From Billgrantia montanilacus (GTDB taxonomy: Bacteria; Pseudomonadota; Gammaproteobacteria; Pseudomonadales; Halomonadaceae): DNA of 64,000 nt. Both the position numbers and the translations under genes were made by a program. The stretch spans positions 186,001 through 250,000 of the forward strand of contig NZ_QPII01000004.1 of assembly GCF_003336675.1 (NCBI RefSeq), in the 5' to 3' direction. Under the pieces are notes generated by a model. The model was not told the origin of the DNA, made no database searches, and saw nothing but the letters and a program-made list of their open reading frames with translations. Shown piece after piece: positions 16,809 to 25,591 of the stretch. Within the stretch, counting starts at the first letter, position 1; each line of letters opens with the position of its first letter.

Positions 16809-18395
16809 ATGGTTTCCCTCAATGAAGCGTCAGGCTCTCGGCCCACCCGACAGCGGGCGGGTATCAAGGAGTGGGCCGGCCTGGCGGTATTGGCACTGCC
16901 CACGGCACTTCTAGGCCTCGACGTCACCATTCTCTATCTGGCACTGCCCGCCCTGGCAGCGGATCTGCAGCCGAGCAGCACCGAGGCGCTGTGGATCATG
17001 GATGCCTACGGTTTCATGATCGCCGGCTTTTTGATCACCATGGGAACCTTGGGCGACCGCATCGGCCGTCGCCGGCTGTTGATGATCGGCGCCGTAGCCT
17101 TTGGCGTCACTTCGGTGATCGCGGCCTTCTCCACCAGCGTCGCCATGCTGATTGCCGCCCGCGCGGTGCTCGGTGTGGCCGGTGCGACGCTGATGCCGTC
17201 GACCCTGGCGCTGATCAGCAACATGTTCGGCGATGTGCGCCAGCGCGCCCTGGCCATCGGCATATGGGCCACCATGTTTGCTCTGGGCATGGCGCTGGGG
17301 CCGGTCGTGGGCGGTGTGCTGCTGGAACGCTTCTGGTGGGGCTCGGCTTTCCTTATAGCTTTGCCTGTGGTGGTGGTGCTGCTGATTGCGGCGCCGATAC
17401 TGCTGCCGGAGTATCGCGCGCATCGCAGTGGCCCGTTGGATCTCGCAAGCGTATTGCTCTCGCTGGCGGCCGTGCTGCCGGCGGTCTATGGCGTGAAGGA
17501 GGTCGCCAAGTCGGGGCTCGAGCCTGTTCCGGTACTGGCGCTTGTGCTGGGGGGGATGCTGGCGCTTGCCTTCGTGCGTCGTCAAAAGCGCTTGGCCGAT
17601 CCATTGCTCGATATGCGTCTGTTCGGCAGCCGCACGTTCAGTGCAGCACTGATCGTATTGCTGGTTGGCCTAGTGGGCGTTTCCGGCGTCATGCTGCTGG
17701 TGACCCAGTATCTGCAACTGGTGGCGGGGCTCACGCCGTTGGCGGCAGGGCTGTGGATGGGGCCACCGGCGCTGATGATGGTGCTGGCAGGCATCGTGGC
17801 GCCGCTGATTGCCCGACGTATTCGTCCTGGCTATGTGGTGGGCGCCGCGCTAACGCTCTCGACGCTGGGCTATTGGCTGCTGGCAACCGTCGACGTTAAT
17901 TCCAGTGGCGTAGGCCTGGCGATAGCCGGGTTCTCGCTGGTCTATCTCGGCCTAGGGACTATCGCTGCCCTGGGCACCGACCTGGTCGTGGGTGCCGCGC
18001 CGGCAGAGAAGGCCGGTTCGGCCTCGGCCATGTCGGAGATGGTGCAGGAGCTGGGTGTTGCGCTGGGGGTGGCGCTGCTGGGTAGCCTGGCCACCTTCGT
18101 CTATCGCGCACAGTTCAGCGCGACGATGGCCGATGGTAAAGCCGCCGGGGTGGCGGGCATCGTGGAGGAAAGCCTGTGGGCCACCGTTTCGGCCGGCGAG
18201 AGCCTTCCTTCGGGCGTATTGCTGGAAGCCCAGCAGGCCTTCACCGCGGGGCTGAATGTGACCGCCACCGTGGGCGGCATCGCTATCCTGGTGCTAGCGG
18301 TGGTTTCCATCGTCAGCCTGCGCCATGTCGGGGCCATTGGCGGAGAAGTTCAGGATCAATCAATCGAGAAAGGCGAGCCCTGCTCGCTCTGCTAG
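16809..18395 (+). CDS. DHA2-type MFS multidrug exporter (SmvA-like)
   Basis: 528 residues, 14 predicted membrane helices. The first is LALPTALLGLDVTILYLALP, motif A reads TLGDRIGRRRLLMIG, and motif C lies near residue 150-165. The LGLDVTILYLALP pattern is typical of SmvA/QacA-like exporters of cationic biocides such as methyl viologen. AAGGAGG lies six bases before the ATG at 16809. The stop TAG shares CTAG with the stop of the convergent gene. Confidence 0.87.
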   Translation: MVSLNEASGSRPTRQRAGIKEWAGLAVLALPTALLGLDVTILYLALPALAADLQPSSTEALWIMDAYGFMIAGFLITMGTLGDRIGRRRLLMIGAVAFGVTSVIAAFSTSVAMLIAARAVLGVAGATLMPSTLALISNMFGDVRQRALAIGIWATMFALGMALGPVVGGVLLERFWWGSAFLIALPVVVVLLIAAPILLPEYRAHRSGPLDLASVLLSLAAVLPAVYGVKEVAKSGLEPVPVLALVLGGMLALAFVRRQKRLADPLLDMRLFGSRTFSAALIVLLVGLVGVSGVMLLVTQYLQLVAGLTPLAAGLWMGPPALMMVLAGIVAPLIARRIRPGYVVGAALTLSTLGYWLLATVDVNSSGVGLAIAGFSLVYLGLGTIAALGTDLVVGAAPAEKAGSASAMSEMVQELGVALGVALLGSLATFVYRAQFSATMADGKAAGVAGIVEESLWATVSAGESLPSGVLLEAQQAFTAGLNVTATVGGIAILVLAVVSIVSLRHVGAIGGEVQDQSIEKGEPCSLC

Positions 18396-18949
18396 GCCTG
18401 GTTCTCATCCAGAGTCTCGAACAGGCCCTCGTAGGCAACGACGAGATGATTGTCGTCGACCTCCAGGTCGGCCTCGAAGCCTTTGGCGATGCCCAGGTCG
18501 GTGTATCGCCAGCGGTCTCTGCCGAGGGCCGTATAGCGTTGGCGGGAGGGCAGCAACTGAAGGGAGGGCAGGTCCACATACAGCGTGGTCAGCTCGCCCG
18601 ACCCTTGAAGCCGGCGCATTGCCAGCGTGTTGCAGAATGGCGTCGCCGACAGGTCTATTTCCTCGCAATCCGCGAGATCGGGGCGTAGGCGACCGTTCAC
18701 CTGCCAGCCCTCCTCGCTGCGTTCGACCTGCAGGGTCTCGACCGTCGGGCTTGCGAGGTGCAGCTCCAGGCGGTGAGTGCGCCAGTCGCGGTCGAGTTGC
18801 CAGAGATAGGACAAGCCAAATGCCTCGGCACCCGCGTGCACGACCGTGGAGAGAACCAGGAAGCCTTCGTCATCCGGCTGGACGTGCAGGACCTCCAGGC
18901 CCGGCTCATCCAGTCGCCGCCACTTGCGGGTTATCGATAGCGCTGACAT
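18392..18949 (-). CDS. putative glycolipid-binding domain protein
   Basis: 185 residues filling one domain of the Glycolipid_bind type (PA1994-like beta-barrel): the start is MSALSITRKWRRLDEPGLEV and the end has YTDLGIAKGFEADLEVDDNH. The Pseudomonas homolog resembles LolA/LprG-type lipid binders in structure, but there is no signal peptide here. GGAGG precedes the ATG at 18949. The stop overlaps the stop of the MFS gene. Confidence 0.75.
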   Translation of the reverse strand: MSALSITRKWRRLDEPGLEVLHVQPDDEGFLVLSTVVHAGAEAFGLSYLWQLDRDWRTHRLELHLASPTVETLQVERSEEGWQVNGRLRPDLADCEEIDLSATPFCNTLAMRRLQGSGELTTLYVDLPSLQLLPSRQRYTALGRDRWRYTDLGIAKGFEADLEVDDNHLVVAYEGLFETLDENQA

Positions 18950-19060
18950 GACGATACCTCCTCCTTGTCTTCCAACGGATCGCAAGGGCCTCGGCCCCGG
19001 CCTGCAGTCGTATCACCGCCGCCGCTCCCTCCAGCCTCGCTGACCAGGGCCGATCGGTGC

Positions 19061-19281
19061 TCATACGGGAGGGGGATTGCGCTCGGCGAACTGGCCGTTC
19101 CAGTAAGGGTAGTAGGGATAGGGCGGTGTCACGCGGCTGGCTTCATCGAGCCGCCTTGTCTGCTCCTCCCCGAGTTGCCATCCGGTGGCCCCCAGGTTGT
19201 CTCGCAGCTGTGTCTCGTTGCGTGCGCCGATCAACACGCTGGATACGGTGGGTCGTCGGAGTAACCAGTTGAGGGTGGTTC
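19061..19281 (-). pseudogene. aldo/keto reductase, C-terminal remnant
   Basis: Translating the minus strand from about 19276 to the TGA at 19061 gives about 71 residues ending an aldo/keto reductase: TLNWLLRRPTVSSVLIGARN (the NADPH-binding GARN-type loop), then NLGATGWQLGEEQTRRLDEA and PYPYYPYWNG. There is no start codon or ribosome site, and the N-terminal three quarters are gone. The homology breaks off next to the promoter region of the LysR gene, so one deletion probably removed the rest. Confidence 0.72.
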
Positions 19282-19376
19282 AGCTCCTGTCAGTTGGAAT
19301 GTAGGCGGAGCATAGAACGTTGTGCTTTCAAGATAAGCCGGCTAAAAGGACAAAGACTTTCAACAAAGACTTTAAA

Positions 19377-20015
19377 ATGAGTCGAATCGACGATCTCTCC
19401 CTATTCCTGCGCATTCTCGACCAAGGGTCGATCAGCGAAGCGGCACGCAGCCTGGATCTCTCCGCGGCCGTCGCCAGCCAGCGCTTGAAGCGACTCGAGC
19501 GGGAGCTCGGCGTGCGACTCCTGCAGCGCACCACACGGCGACTACGACCGACGGCGGAGGGCAGGAGCCTGGCTGAACAAGGCCGGGAAGCGGTGGAGGA
19601 CCTCGAGGCGCTGATGGGTGGGCTGCACCGGTCGACGCGCGAGGTCGCCGGCACCCTGCGCCTGACCTTGCCTCCCACCTTTGGCCGCCTCTATGTATCG
19701 CCGTTGTTGCCCGATTTCCTGAGTCGCCATCCCAAACTGCGACTTGATCTCGATCTGTTCGATCAACGCCGGGACATCGTGAGCTCCGGGTTCGACCTGG
19801 CCATTCGCATCGGTTCGCTGGCCGATTCCAGCCTGGTGGCGCGCCGGCTGCTGCGGATTCTGCCGGACCATGCGCCGCCCGAGACGGGCATTCACGCGAT
19901 CATGCCGCAGCGGCGCCTGGTGCCCCCCAGGGTGCGCGCCTTCATCGACTTTCTCGTCGAACAGTGGGAGCCGGCGCCGCCCTGGGAGCGCCATGCGAAT
20001 GCCGTCAGGAACTAG
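19377..20015 (+). pseudogene. LysR-family regulator with internal deletion
   Basis: 212 residues where about 300 are normal. The HTH (MSRIDDLSLFLRILDQGSIS) and the first half of the ligand domain (to GFDLAIRIGSLADSSLVARR, residue 157) are intact. The frame then jumps directly to PETGIHAIMPQRRLVPPRVR, the usual last segment. About 80 residues of the effector domain are missing, in frame, near nucleotide 19850-19870. It may still bind DNA but should not sense ligand normally. It stands next to the aldo/keto reductase remnant, its likely former target. Confidence 0.7.
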
Positions 20016-20032
20016 CCAGGCCGCGCCAGGCG

Positions 20033-20650
20033 TTAAGCTTCGTGTGAAACGTTGGTGAGCGCATCCCAGCCCGACATCGCACAGTCGGCGATAGCCAGCA
20101 GCGTTTCGCGCGAGGCACCGTCACGGGCCTGAATCGACATGCCGTGCTGCAGCGTGACGTAATAATTGGCGATTGCCCGGCAGTTCGTCGAGGCGGGCAA
20201 CTCGCCTTCCTCGACGGCACGTTTCAGGCGGCGCTCCAGCAGGCAGCCGTTCGCCTGGCGGTGTGCCTTCAAGGCATCACAAACCTGGACATTGGCGCCC
20301 TGCATCTGCGGGGCGGCAAGCACGATCATGCAGCCCCGTGGCGTCGCACCGCGCGTGAAGGCCTCGGCCGTGGCATGCAGCACATGTTCGATGGCAGCGC
20401 GTGCCGTCGATGCCGTTTCCACCTGCTCCCAGATACCGCTGCCTTCCGTACGCACGTAGAGCGCTACCGCCTCCTTGAACAGTGCTTCCTTGCTGCCGAA
20501 GGTGGCGTAGAGGCTGGGTGCGTTGATGCCCATGGCACGAGTCAGGTCGCTGAGCGAGGCATTGTCGTAACCCTGGCTCCAGAACACTTCCATAGCACGG
20601 CGCAGGGCCTCTTCCCTGTCGAAGCCGCGGGGTCTGCCGCGCGGGGGCAT
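20033..20650 (-). CDS. TetR/AcrR-family repressor
   Basis: 205 residues. The N-terminus [20 protein letters not shown] and the [23 protein letters not shown] are typical of the group that represses a divergent SDR or oxidoreductase gene. The ligand domain is about 80-195 (Tet[14 protein letters not shown]). The ATG at 20650 was chosen because the family begins with this basic segment. Two operators lie in the divergent promoter region. Confidence 0.9.
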   Translation of the reverse strand: MPPRGRPRGFDREEALRRAMEVFWSQGYDNASLSDLTRAMGINAPSLYATFGSKEALFKEAVALYVRTEGSGIWEQVETASTARAAIEHVLHATAEAFTRGATPRGCMIVLAAPQMQGANVQVCDALKAHRQANGCLLERRLKRAVEEGELPASTNCRAIANYYVTLQHGMSIQARDGASRETLLAIADCAMSGWDALTNVSHEA

Positions 20651-20661
20651 GTCGCACTCCT

Positions 20662-20683
20662 TTTTGTATCGATAGCTACAAAA
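20662..20683. promoter_or_regulatory. TetR operator, proximal to tetR
   Basis: TTTTGTA-TCGATAGC-TACAAAA, perfect seven-base arms around eight bases. It shares TGTATCGAT with the second operator at 20719, and both lie between the divergent tetR and SDR genes. A TTGACA hexamer at 20688-20693 lies between the two. Confidence 0.7.
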
Positions 20684-20718
20684 TATCTTGACAGTGACTC
20701 GCATGTCTAGTCATCTTA

Positions 20719-20742
20719 TTTATGTATCGATCACTACATAAA
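20719..20742. promoter_or_regulatory. TetR operator overlapping the SDR leader
   Basis: TTTATGTA-TCGATCAC-TACATAAA, perfect eight-base arms. It ends 11 bases before the SDR start codon, so a bound repressor would block transcription or initiation. Confidence 0.7.
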
Positions 20743-20753
20743 TGGAGCAAGAC

Positions 20754-21494
20754 ATGCAGCGACTCAGCGGAAAGGTAGCGTTGGTGACCGGTGGCAGCCG
20801 TGGAATAGGGGCCGCTATCGCGCGGCGCCTGGCGGAGGAAGGAGCGGCTGTGGTGATGACCTACGTCAACGGCGAGGCCCAGGCGCAGTCGGTGGTTGAC
20901 GGGATCGTGTCGACGGGTGGCCAGGCAACGGCGGTTCGTGCCGACAATCGTGACGCCGCAGCGCTCGAGGCAGCCGTCGAGCGCACGGTGGCCGAGTTAG
21001 GCGGGCTGGATATCCTGATCAACAATGCGGGGATCTTCCCGACCGGAACGATCGAGGAAGTGACACTGGAAGAATTGGATCGCACCATCGCGATCAACCT
21101 GCGTGCGCCGGTGGTGGCTGCCATGGCGGTGGTGGGCCATATGCCGGAGGGCGGGCGTATCATCACCATCGGCAGCAACCTCGCCGTTCGGGTGCCCTGG
21201 CCCGGCATCAGCCTGTACGCCATGAGCAAGGCCGGCCTGGTGGGACTGACCAAGGGGCTCGCACGCGACCTCGGGCCGCGCGGTATCAACGTCAATGTGG
21301 TGCATCCAGGTTCCACCGACACCGACATGAACCCCGCCGATGGCGAACTCTCCGATCCACAGCGTAGCTTGATGGCCATCCCCCGCTATAACGAGGCCGG
21401 TGACGTCGCCGGCCTGGTGGCCTGGCTGGCGGGGCCGGAAGGACGCTCGGTGACAGGTGCCGAGTTCACCATCGACGGCGGTGCCAATATCTGA
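20754..21494 (+). CDS. SDR-family oxidoreductase
   Basis: 246 residues. TGGSRGIG cofactor loop (residues 12-19), NNAGIFPTG, catalytic YAMSK and the ending VTGAEFTIDGGANI. The start at 20754 has GGAGC seven bases upstream; an ATG at 20742 lies within the operator. NADP(H) use is suggested by the Arg in SRGIG. Repressed by the divergent TetR by position; substrate unknown. Confidence 0.9.
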   Translation: MQRLSGKVALVTGGSRGIGAAIARRLAEEGAAVVMTYVNGEAQAQSVVDGIVSTGGQATAVRADNRDAAALEAAVERTVAELGGLDILINNAGIFPTGTIEEVTLEELDRTIAINLRAPVVAAMAVVGHMPEGGRIITIGSNLAVRVPWPGISLYAMSKAGLVGLTKGLARDLGPRGINVNVVHPGSTDTDMNPADGELSDPQRSLMAIPRYNEAGDVAGLVAWLAGPEGRSVTGAEFTIDGGANI

Positions 21495-21570
21495 ATTTGG
21501 CCAGGTCGGCGATCGCCGAAAGCGCCAGCCATTCGGGCCCATGTGAATTGCGCCGCCTGCGCTTGCTTGG

Positions 21571-22809
21571 TCATGGCTGAACACCTTCCCCGGCTGGTTG
21601 GCGCTCGGATGTTGTCCTCTTCTTGAAGGCTGAGTGCGCCAGCAGGACAGCGGCGACCGAGACGAGCGCCATGGTGACCGCCACGCTTGTCCAGCCGAGA
21701 CTTGCGGCCAGCGCGCCCCCGGCGGCCGGGCCGACCAGCATCCCGATATTGTTGCCCTGCATGGCGAGGCCCAGCGTCGCTCCCACAAGCTCGGGGCGCG
21801 GCGCGAAGCGGGGCACGCTATCCATCAGGACGACCGGGATCAGGCCGGCCATGAAAGCGAACAGCACCGCAAAGACGGCGATCGCGATCCAGGAAAGATC
21901 AGCAGCCAGCACGCCGAAACCGAACAGCGTCATCATGAGGAAGCCCGCCGCCAGCACATGAAGTGGTTGGCGGCCCGAAGCGAGCAGGAAGCCTGCGGCG
22001 AGATTGCCAACACCGCTTGCTGCTATGGCGATGGCTGAGACCGTGCTGGCCGGTTCCGGGCCGAGCTCGAACCGCTCCGTGAGCAGTGAGGGCAGGAAGC
22101 CGAACACCACGAAGAAGGCAGCCGAGAAGGCGGCGAAGATCGTGGCGAGCGCCCATGGCCCAGGTGCGACGAGCGCTTGCTTCAGTTGCGAGCCGATGCG
22201 CTGGACGTTAGCAGTCGCCACCTTCTGCGACGGGATGGCGAAAACGAAGAAGGCAGCATAGGCGAACAGGATCGCCGAGTTGAGCAGCCAGAAGCCGCGC
22301 CATTCGAGCAGGGTCAGGAGTGGCGCGGCGAGCATCACCACGGTCATCCCTACCGGCATGACCGTGGCCCAGACCGCGATAGCGCGATCCCGTATCCTCC
22401 TGGCGACGATGGCGAAGATCATCGTGGGTCCGGCCACGAAAACCGCCATGAAGCCCAGCCCCTCGATGACACGAGAGAGCATCAGCAGTTCGACGCCGGT
22501 TGAAACGCCGCCGAGCCCTGCACCGAGCGCCTGAAGCGCCAGCCCGCCCACCACCATGCGCTTGGTGTCGATCCGGTCGGCCGCCAACCCCACAGGGGCC
22601 CCGCCGATGGCGCCGACGATTGCGAAGGCCGATATGAGCCACGAGACGACCACGAGGCTCAGGCCAAGATCGAGCTGGACGGCGGCAAGCGCCATTGGCG
22701 CCTTGCCAACCTGAAAGGCGGAGGCCACGCCTGCGCCAGCGATGATGAAGACCGTGCTCCATCCCGCCTCCTGCGGCGGGTTCGATTGGGAGTATTGCGT
22801 TGCGGACAT
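21571..22809 (-). CDS. MFS transporter (CynX/NimT-like)
   Basis: 412 residues, 12 predicted membrane helices beginning GWSTVFIIAGAGVASAFQVG. The charged loop reads GLAADRIDTKRMVVGG and the C-terminal half TLGLAMQGNNIGMLVGPAAG. The start at 22809 is chosen because the upstream extension is arginine-rich and shows no hydrophobic start. It is downstream of an NADPH-dependent FMN reductase gene (47-base gap), and the two probably form an operon regulated by the LysR gene at 23651. Confidence 0.82.
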   Translation of the reverse strand: MSATQYSQSNPPQEAGWSTVFIIAGAGVASAFQVGKAPMALAAVQLDLGLSLVVVSWLISAFAIVGAIGGAPVGLAADRIDTKRMVVGGLALQALGAGLGGVSTGVELLMLSRVIEGLGFMAVFVAGPTMIFAIVARRIRDRAIAVWATVMPVGMTVVMLAAPLLTLLEWRGFWLLNSAILFAYAAFFVFAIPSQKVATANVQRIGSQLKQALVAPGPWALATIFAAFSAAFFVVFGFLPSLLTERFELGPEPASTVSAIAIAASGVGNLAAGFLLASGRQPLHVLAAGFLMMTLFGFGVLAADLSWIAIAVFAVLFAFMAGLIPVVLMDSVPRFAPRPELVGATLGLAMQGNNIGMLVGPAAGGALAASLGWTSVAVTMALVSVAAVLLAHSAFKKRTTSERQPAGEGVQP

Positions 22810-22856
22810 TGTCGTGCGCTCCGTCTGTTCGTGCTCTGACTTTCTCCCCACCTTGC

Positions 22857-23435
22857 CTATTCCGAGACCGTGTAGGGCACGGCGTTGCGTGCGGTGCGCA
22901 GCGCCTTGGCCCACCATTTGAGCTGATGCAGCATCGTGTTCGCCGCTGCGGCACAGCCGGTCGGATTGCGTGGCTGGCCGTCCTCATCGAACTGGTCCCA
23001 CGGGTTCTGAAAGCTGACTGTGTCGCGTAGGGTGACGGCATGAAGCTCGGGCATGACGCCCCGCAAGTGCTCGACCGCGCGCACGCCGGCCGCGAAACCG
23101 CCATAGGCTACGAAACCGACCGGCTTGGCCCGCCACTCTTCGTAGCCGAGGTCGATCGCCTGCTTCAGCGAAGCCGGATAGCTGTGGTTGTATTCCGGCA
23201 CGATCATCACGAAGGCATCGGCCGCGTCGAGCCGGGCGGTGTATGCCTTGAGGTCGTTATCCAGCTCTGCGGGAAGGATCGCAGGCAGGTTGAGGTCGGC
23301 CAGGTCGATATAGTCGACCTCGAACTCCTGCCGGTCCTTCACCTGATCCAGGAACCACTTGCCGATCGTCGGCGCGAGGCGGCCTTCACGATTGCTGCCA
23401 ACGATGATCGCGAGGCGGATGGGCGTGTCATTCAT
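22857..23435 (-). CDS. NADPH-dependent FMN reductase family protein
   Basis: 192 residues, flavodoxin-like. IRLAIIVGSNREGRLAPTIG binds the FMN phosphate, and MIVPEYNHSYPASLKQAID is the PEYNxSxPxxLKNxID signature of the azoreductase/chromate reductase group. AAGGAG precedes the ATG at 23435. A quinone or nitro-compound reductase role is likely. The 215 bases upstream (23436-23650) carry the promoter region and no gene. Confidence 0.9.
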   Translation of the reverse strand: MNDTPIRLAIIVGSNREGRLAPTIGKWFLDQVKDRQEFEVDYIDLADLNLPAILPAELDNDLKAYTARLDAADAFVMIVPEYNHSYPASLKQAIDLGYEEWRAKPVGFVAYGGFAAGVRAVEHLRGVMPELHAVTLRDTVSFQNPWDQFDEDGQPRNPTGCAAAANTMLHQLKWWAKALRTARNAVPYTVSE

Positions 23436-23650
23436 GGTCTTTTCTCCTTTGTTGGTTCTTCTGCTGGGCAATGGCATGTCGTTCCCGCCGGAACGAAGCT
23501 CTGGCGGGGGGCGTGTGGTCGATGTCGGGATGAAGGAGTCTGTGCGCTCAGATGCGTGGTGCTTCCGTAGGAGTTTTATGCCACAGCTTTGTGATTCACG
23601 GGACTGACAAAAGATGGATCATCATGATCTATCCGATTGGACGGTAGCAG

Positions 23651-24604
23651 TCACTCAACCAGGCGATCCTGGGTCGCAGCGATCGCGTCGATCTCCAACG
23701 AGCAGCCCGGCAGCTCGGCCAGCAGTGCCTTGCGGAAGGCGGCGCCCGCCGGACCGAGAGGCCGGTCGATGCGGCGAGCAAGGTAGGTCTGCGTCGTTGA
23801 TTCACCACCCTCGGCGAAGGCTGCGACCGGAAGCCGAACGAGATCGCCCCCGTGCAGCTCGCGTTCGATCATCCAGAGCGGGAGGCTGCCCCAGCCGACT
23901 CCCGACAGGATCAGTGTCTTCTTCGTAAGGTTGTCTGCCACCCGCCAGCGCGACGGCGATACCACGCCATAGTCGCGCTTGCCTGTGAGCGCAGATGGAT
24001 CTTCGCCAACCACCTGGATGTGATCGGCGAGCGTCGTCGTGCTGAGTGGTGCGTCGACCGTCTGCGCGAGCGGATGGCCTCGCGCGACAACGGCGGCACG
24101 CCTGACTGTCATCAGCGCTTCCAACTCGATCGCCGGATTGATCAGGTTAATTCCGCTGATCGCCAGATCGCATTCACCTTCCAGCAACGCTTCAAACGAT
24201 GCCCCAAGCGGCGTCGAGAGAATACGGAAGGTGACCGTGGGATAGGTTTCGCAAAGCGCGTTGAGGGCGCGCCCCAGGACCGGCAACGGGAACTGTGGGT
24301 CGAGTGCCACGGTGATCTCCAGTTCCACGCCCTGGCCCAGCCCCCGCGCCCGCGCGCGCACCGCGTCGACCTTGATCAGCAGCGCCCTGACATCCGCCAG
24401 AAGTGACGCCCCGGAGGGGGTGAGTCTTGGCCTGTGACCGGAACGGTCGAAGAGCTCCACTTCAAGCTGCGCTTCGAGATTGCCAATCGCATGGCTGATC
24501 GCCGACTGCACCCGCGACAGCCGCATTGCTGCCGCGCGGAAGCTACCGGTCTCGGCGACGGTGACGAAGACGCGCATCTGATCAAGCGTCAGGCCGTCCA
24601 GCAT
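23651..24604 (-). CDS. LysR-family transcriptional regulator
   Basis: 317 residues. HTH at residues 5-62 (LTLDQMRVFVTVAETGSFRA, RVQSAISHAIGNLEAQLEVE) and effector domain about 92-300. GGAGG lies nine bases before the ATG. It lies upstream of and in line with the FMN reductase/MFS pair rather than divergent, so regulation of those genes is inferred only from proximity. Confidence 0.88.
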   Translation of the reverse strand: MLDGLTLDQMRVFVTVAETGSFRAAAMRLSRVQSAISHAIGNLEAQLEVELFDRSGHRPRLTPSGASLLADVRALLIKVDAVRARARGLGQGVELEITVALDPQFPLPVLGRALNALCETYPTVTFRILSTPLGASFEALLEGECDLAISGINLINPAIELEALMTVRRAAVVARGHPLAQTVDAPLSTTTLADHIQVVGEDPSALTGKRDYGVVSPSRWRVADNLTKKTLILSGVGWGSLPLWMIERELHGGDLVRLPVAAFAEGGESTTQTYLARRIDRPLGPAGAAFRKALLAELPGCSLEIDAIAATQDRLVE

Positions 24605-24704
24605 GTTCGATTCCTCCGATCATTCTCTCCGAACTTATAGTACTCCCTTGTATATGCTCAACGTCGGCGGACCATGTCCAGTGCTTGGTTCATCAGTGTG
24701 AGTT

Positions 24705-24729
24705 ACAGGCCACGCAGCGCGTGGCCTGT
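24705..24729 (-). terminator. perfect hairpin after azoR
   Basis: ACAGGCCACGC-AGC-GCGTGGCCTGT, an 11-base perfect stem with a three-base loop, six bases past the azoR stop. No U-tract follows on the minus strand, so termination strength is uncertain. Confidence 0.55.
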
Positions 24730-24735
24730 CTGCTA

Positions 24736-25431
24736 TCAGGCGTCGACCAGGTCCTCCTTGAGATTCTTCGCCCATGCCATGACCAGCGCGTCGATGTCCT
24801 GCTCGGCCTGGGCCAGCGAGGCCTGCAGACGTTCGTCGCCGAATTCGTCGTACTCCACCGCGATGCCGTGCACGTCATCGATGCCCAAGTAGCCGAACAC
24901 GGTGCAGATGTGCGGCTCGACGTGGTTGGTATGGGCCATGCGCTCGCCTGGTGCATAGCCGTAGTCGCCTCGGGCGCTCAGCACCACCAGCCGCTTGTGC
25001 ATCTCGGTCAGCATCGGCCAGTAGGGCAGCCCTTGGCGCGAGCGATCGAAGCCGAAGGTGCGTCCGACCCGCACGATGTTATCGATATAGGCCTTGAAGC
25101 CTGCCGGGACACCGAAGTTGTACATCGGCACGCCGGCAACGATCACATCGGCCTCCAGCAGCTCGTCGACCAGCGCGTCGCTCTCGGCCAGGACGTCGTG
25201 CATCCAGGGCTCGCGCGCCTCCGGCTTGGTGAAGGCGGCATGGATCCACTCGCCGCTGACGGGGTGAGGCGGGTGCTGGCCCACGTCGCGATAGAGAATG
25301 CGATCGCCGGGACGGACCTTTTGCCATTGCTCGACGAAGCGAGCGCTGAGACGACGTGAGTGGGAGCCGTGTGGATCTATTCCGGAACGGCCGGGACGGG
25401 CGCTGGCATCGATGTGAAGTAACGTGGTCAT
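24736..25431 (-). CDS. azoR: FMN-dependent NADH:quinone/azo reductase
   Basis: 231 residues, flavodoxin-2 fold. TTLLHIDASARPGRS... begins the phosphate loop, VPMYNFGVPAGFKAYIDNIV is the strongly conserved AzoR motif (PMYNFxxPxxLKxYID) and FDRSRQGLPYW precedes the third region. It would reduce quinones and azo dyes with NADH, protecting from thiol and quinone stress. The ATG at 25431 follows AGGAGA. Divergent from a LysR gene 160 bases away. Confidence 0.88.
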   Translation of the reverse strand: MTTLLHIDASARPGRSGIDPHGSHSRRLSARFVEQWQKVRPGDRILYRDVGQHPPHPVSGEWIHAAFTKPEAREPWMHDVLAESDALVDELLEADVIVAGVPMYNFGVPAGFKAYIDNIVRVGRTFGFDRSRQGLPYWPMLTEMHKRLVVLSARGDYGYAPGERMAHTNHVEPHICTVFGYLGIDDVHGIAVEYDEFGDERLQASLAQAEQDIDALVMAWAKNLKEDLVDA

Positions 25432-25591
25432 GAGTCTCTCCTGACAAGTAGAATTCAACTAGCTGGGTGCGTGAGAGACAGCATCGAGCCATCATGCAGG
25501 GCTTACAAACGACCATTTTTTGTGGGATGGAATAGCTGAACTTGTCTATGATGGGCTTGGCCATGGCTGAGTGCTCAACGAGGAGACGCCA

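Noticed and set aside
21571..24604. MFS, FMN reductase and LysR block as a horizontally acquired island
   Set aside because: Protein style hints at an alphaproteobacterial source, but no flanking repeats, integrase or clear composition break are visible, so the claim cannot be supported by reading alone.
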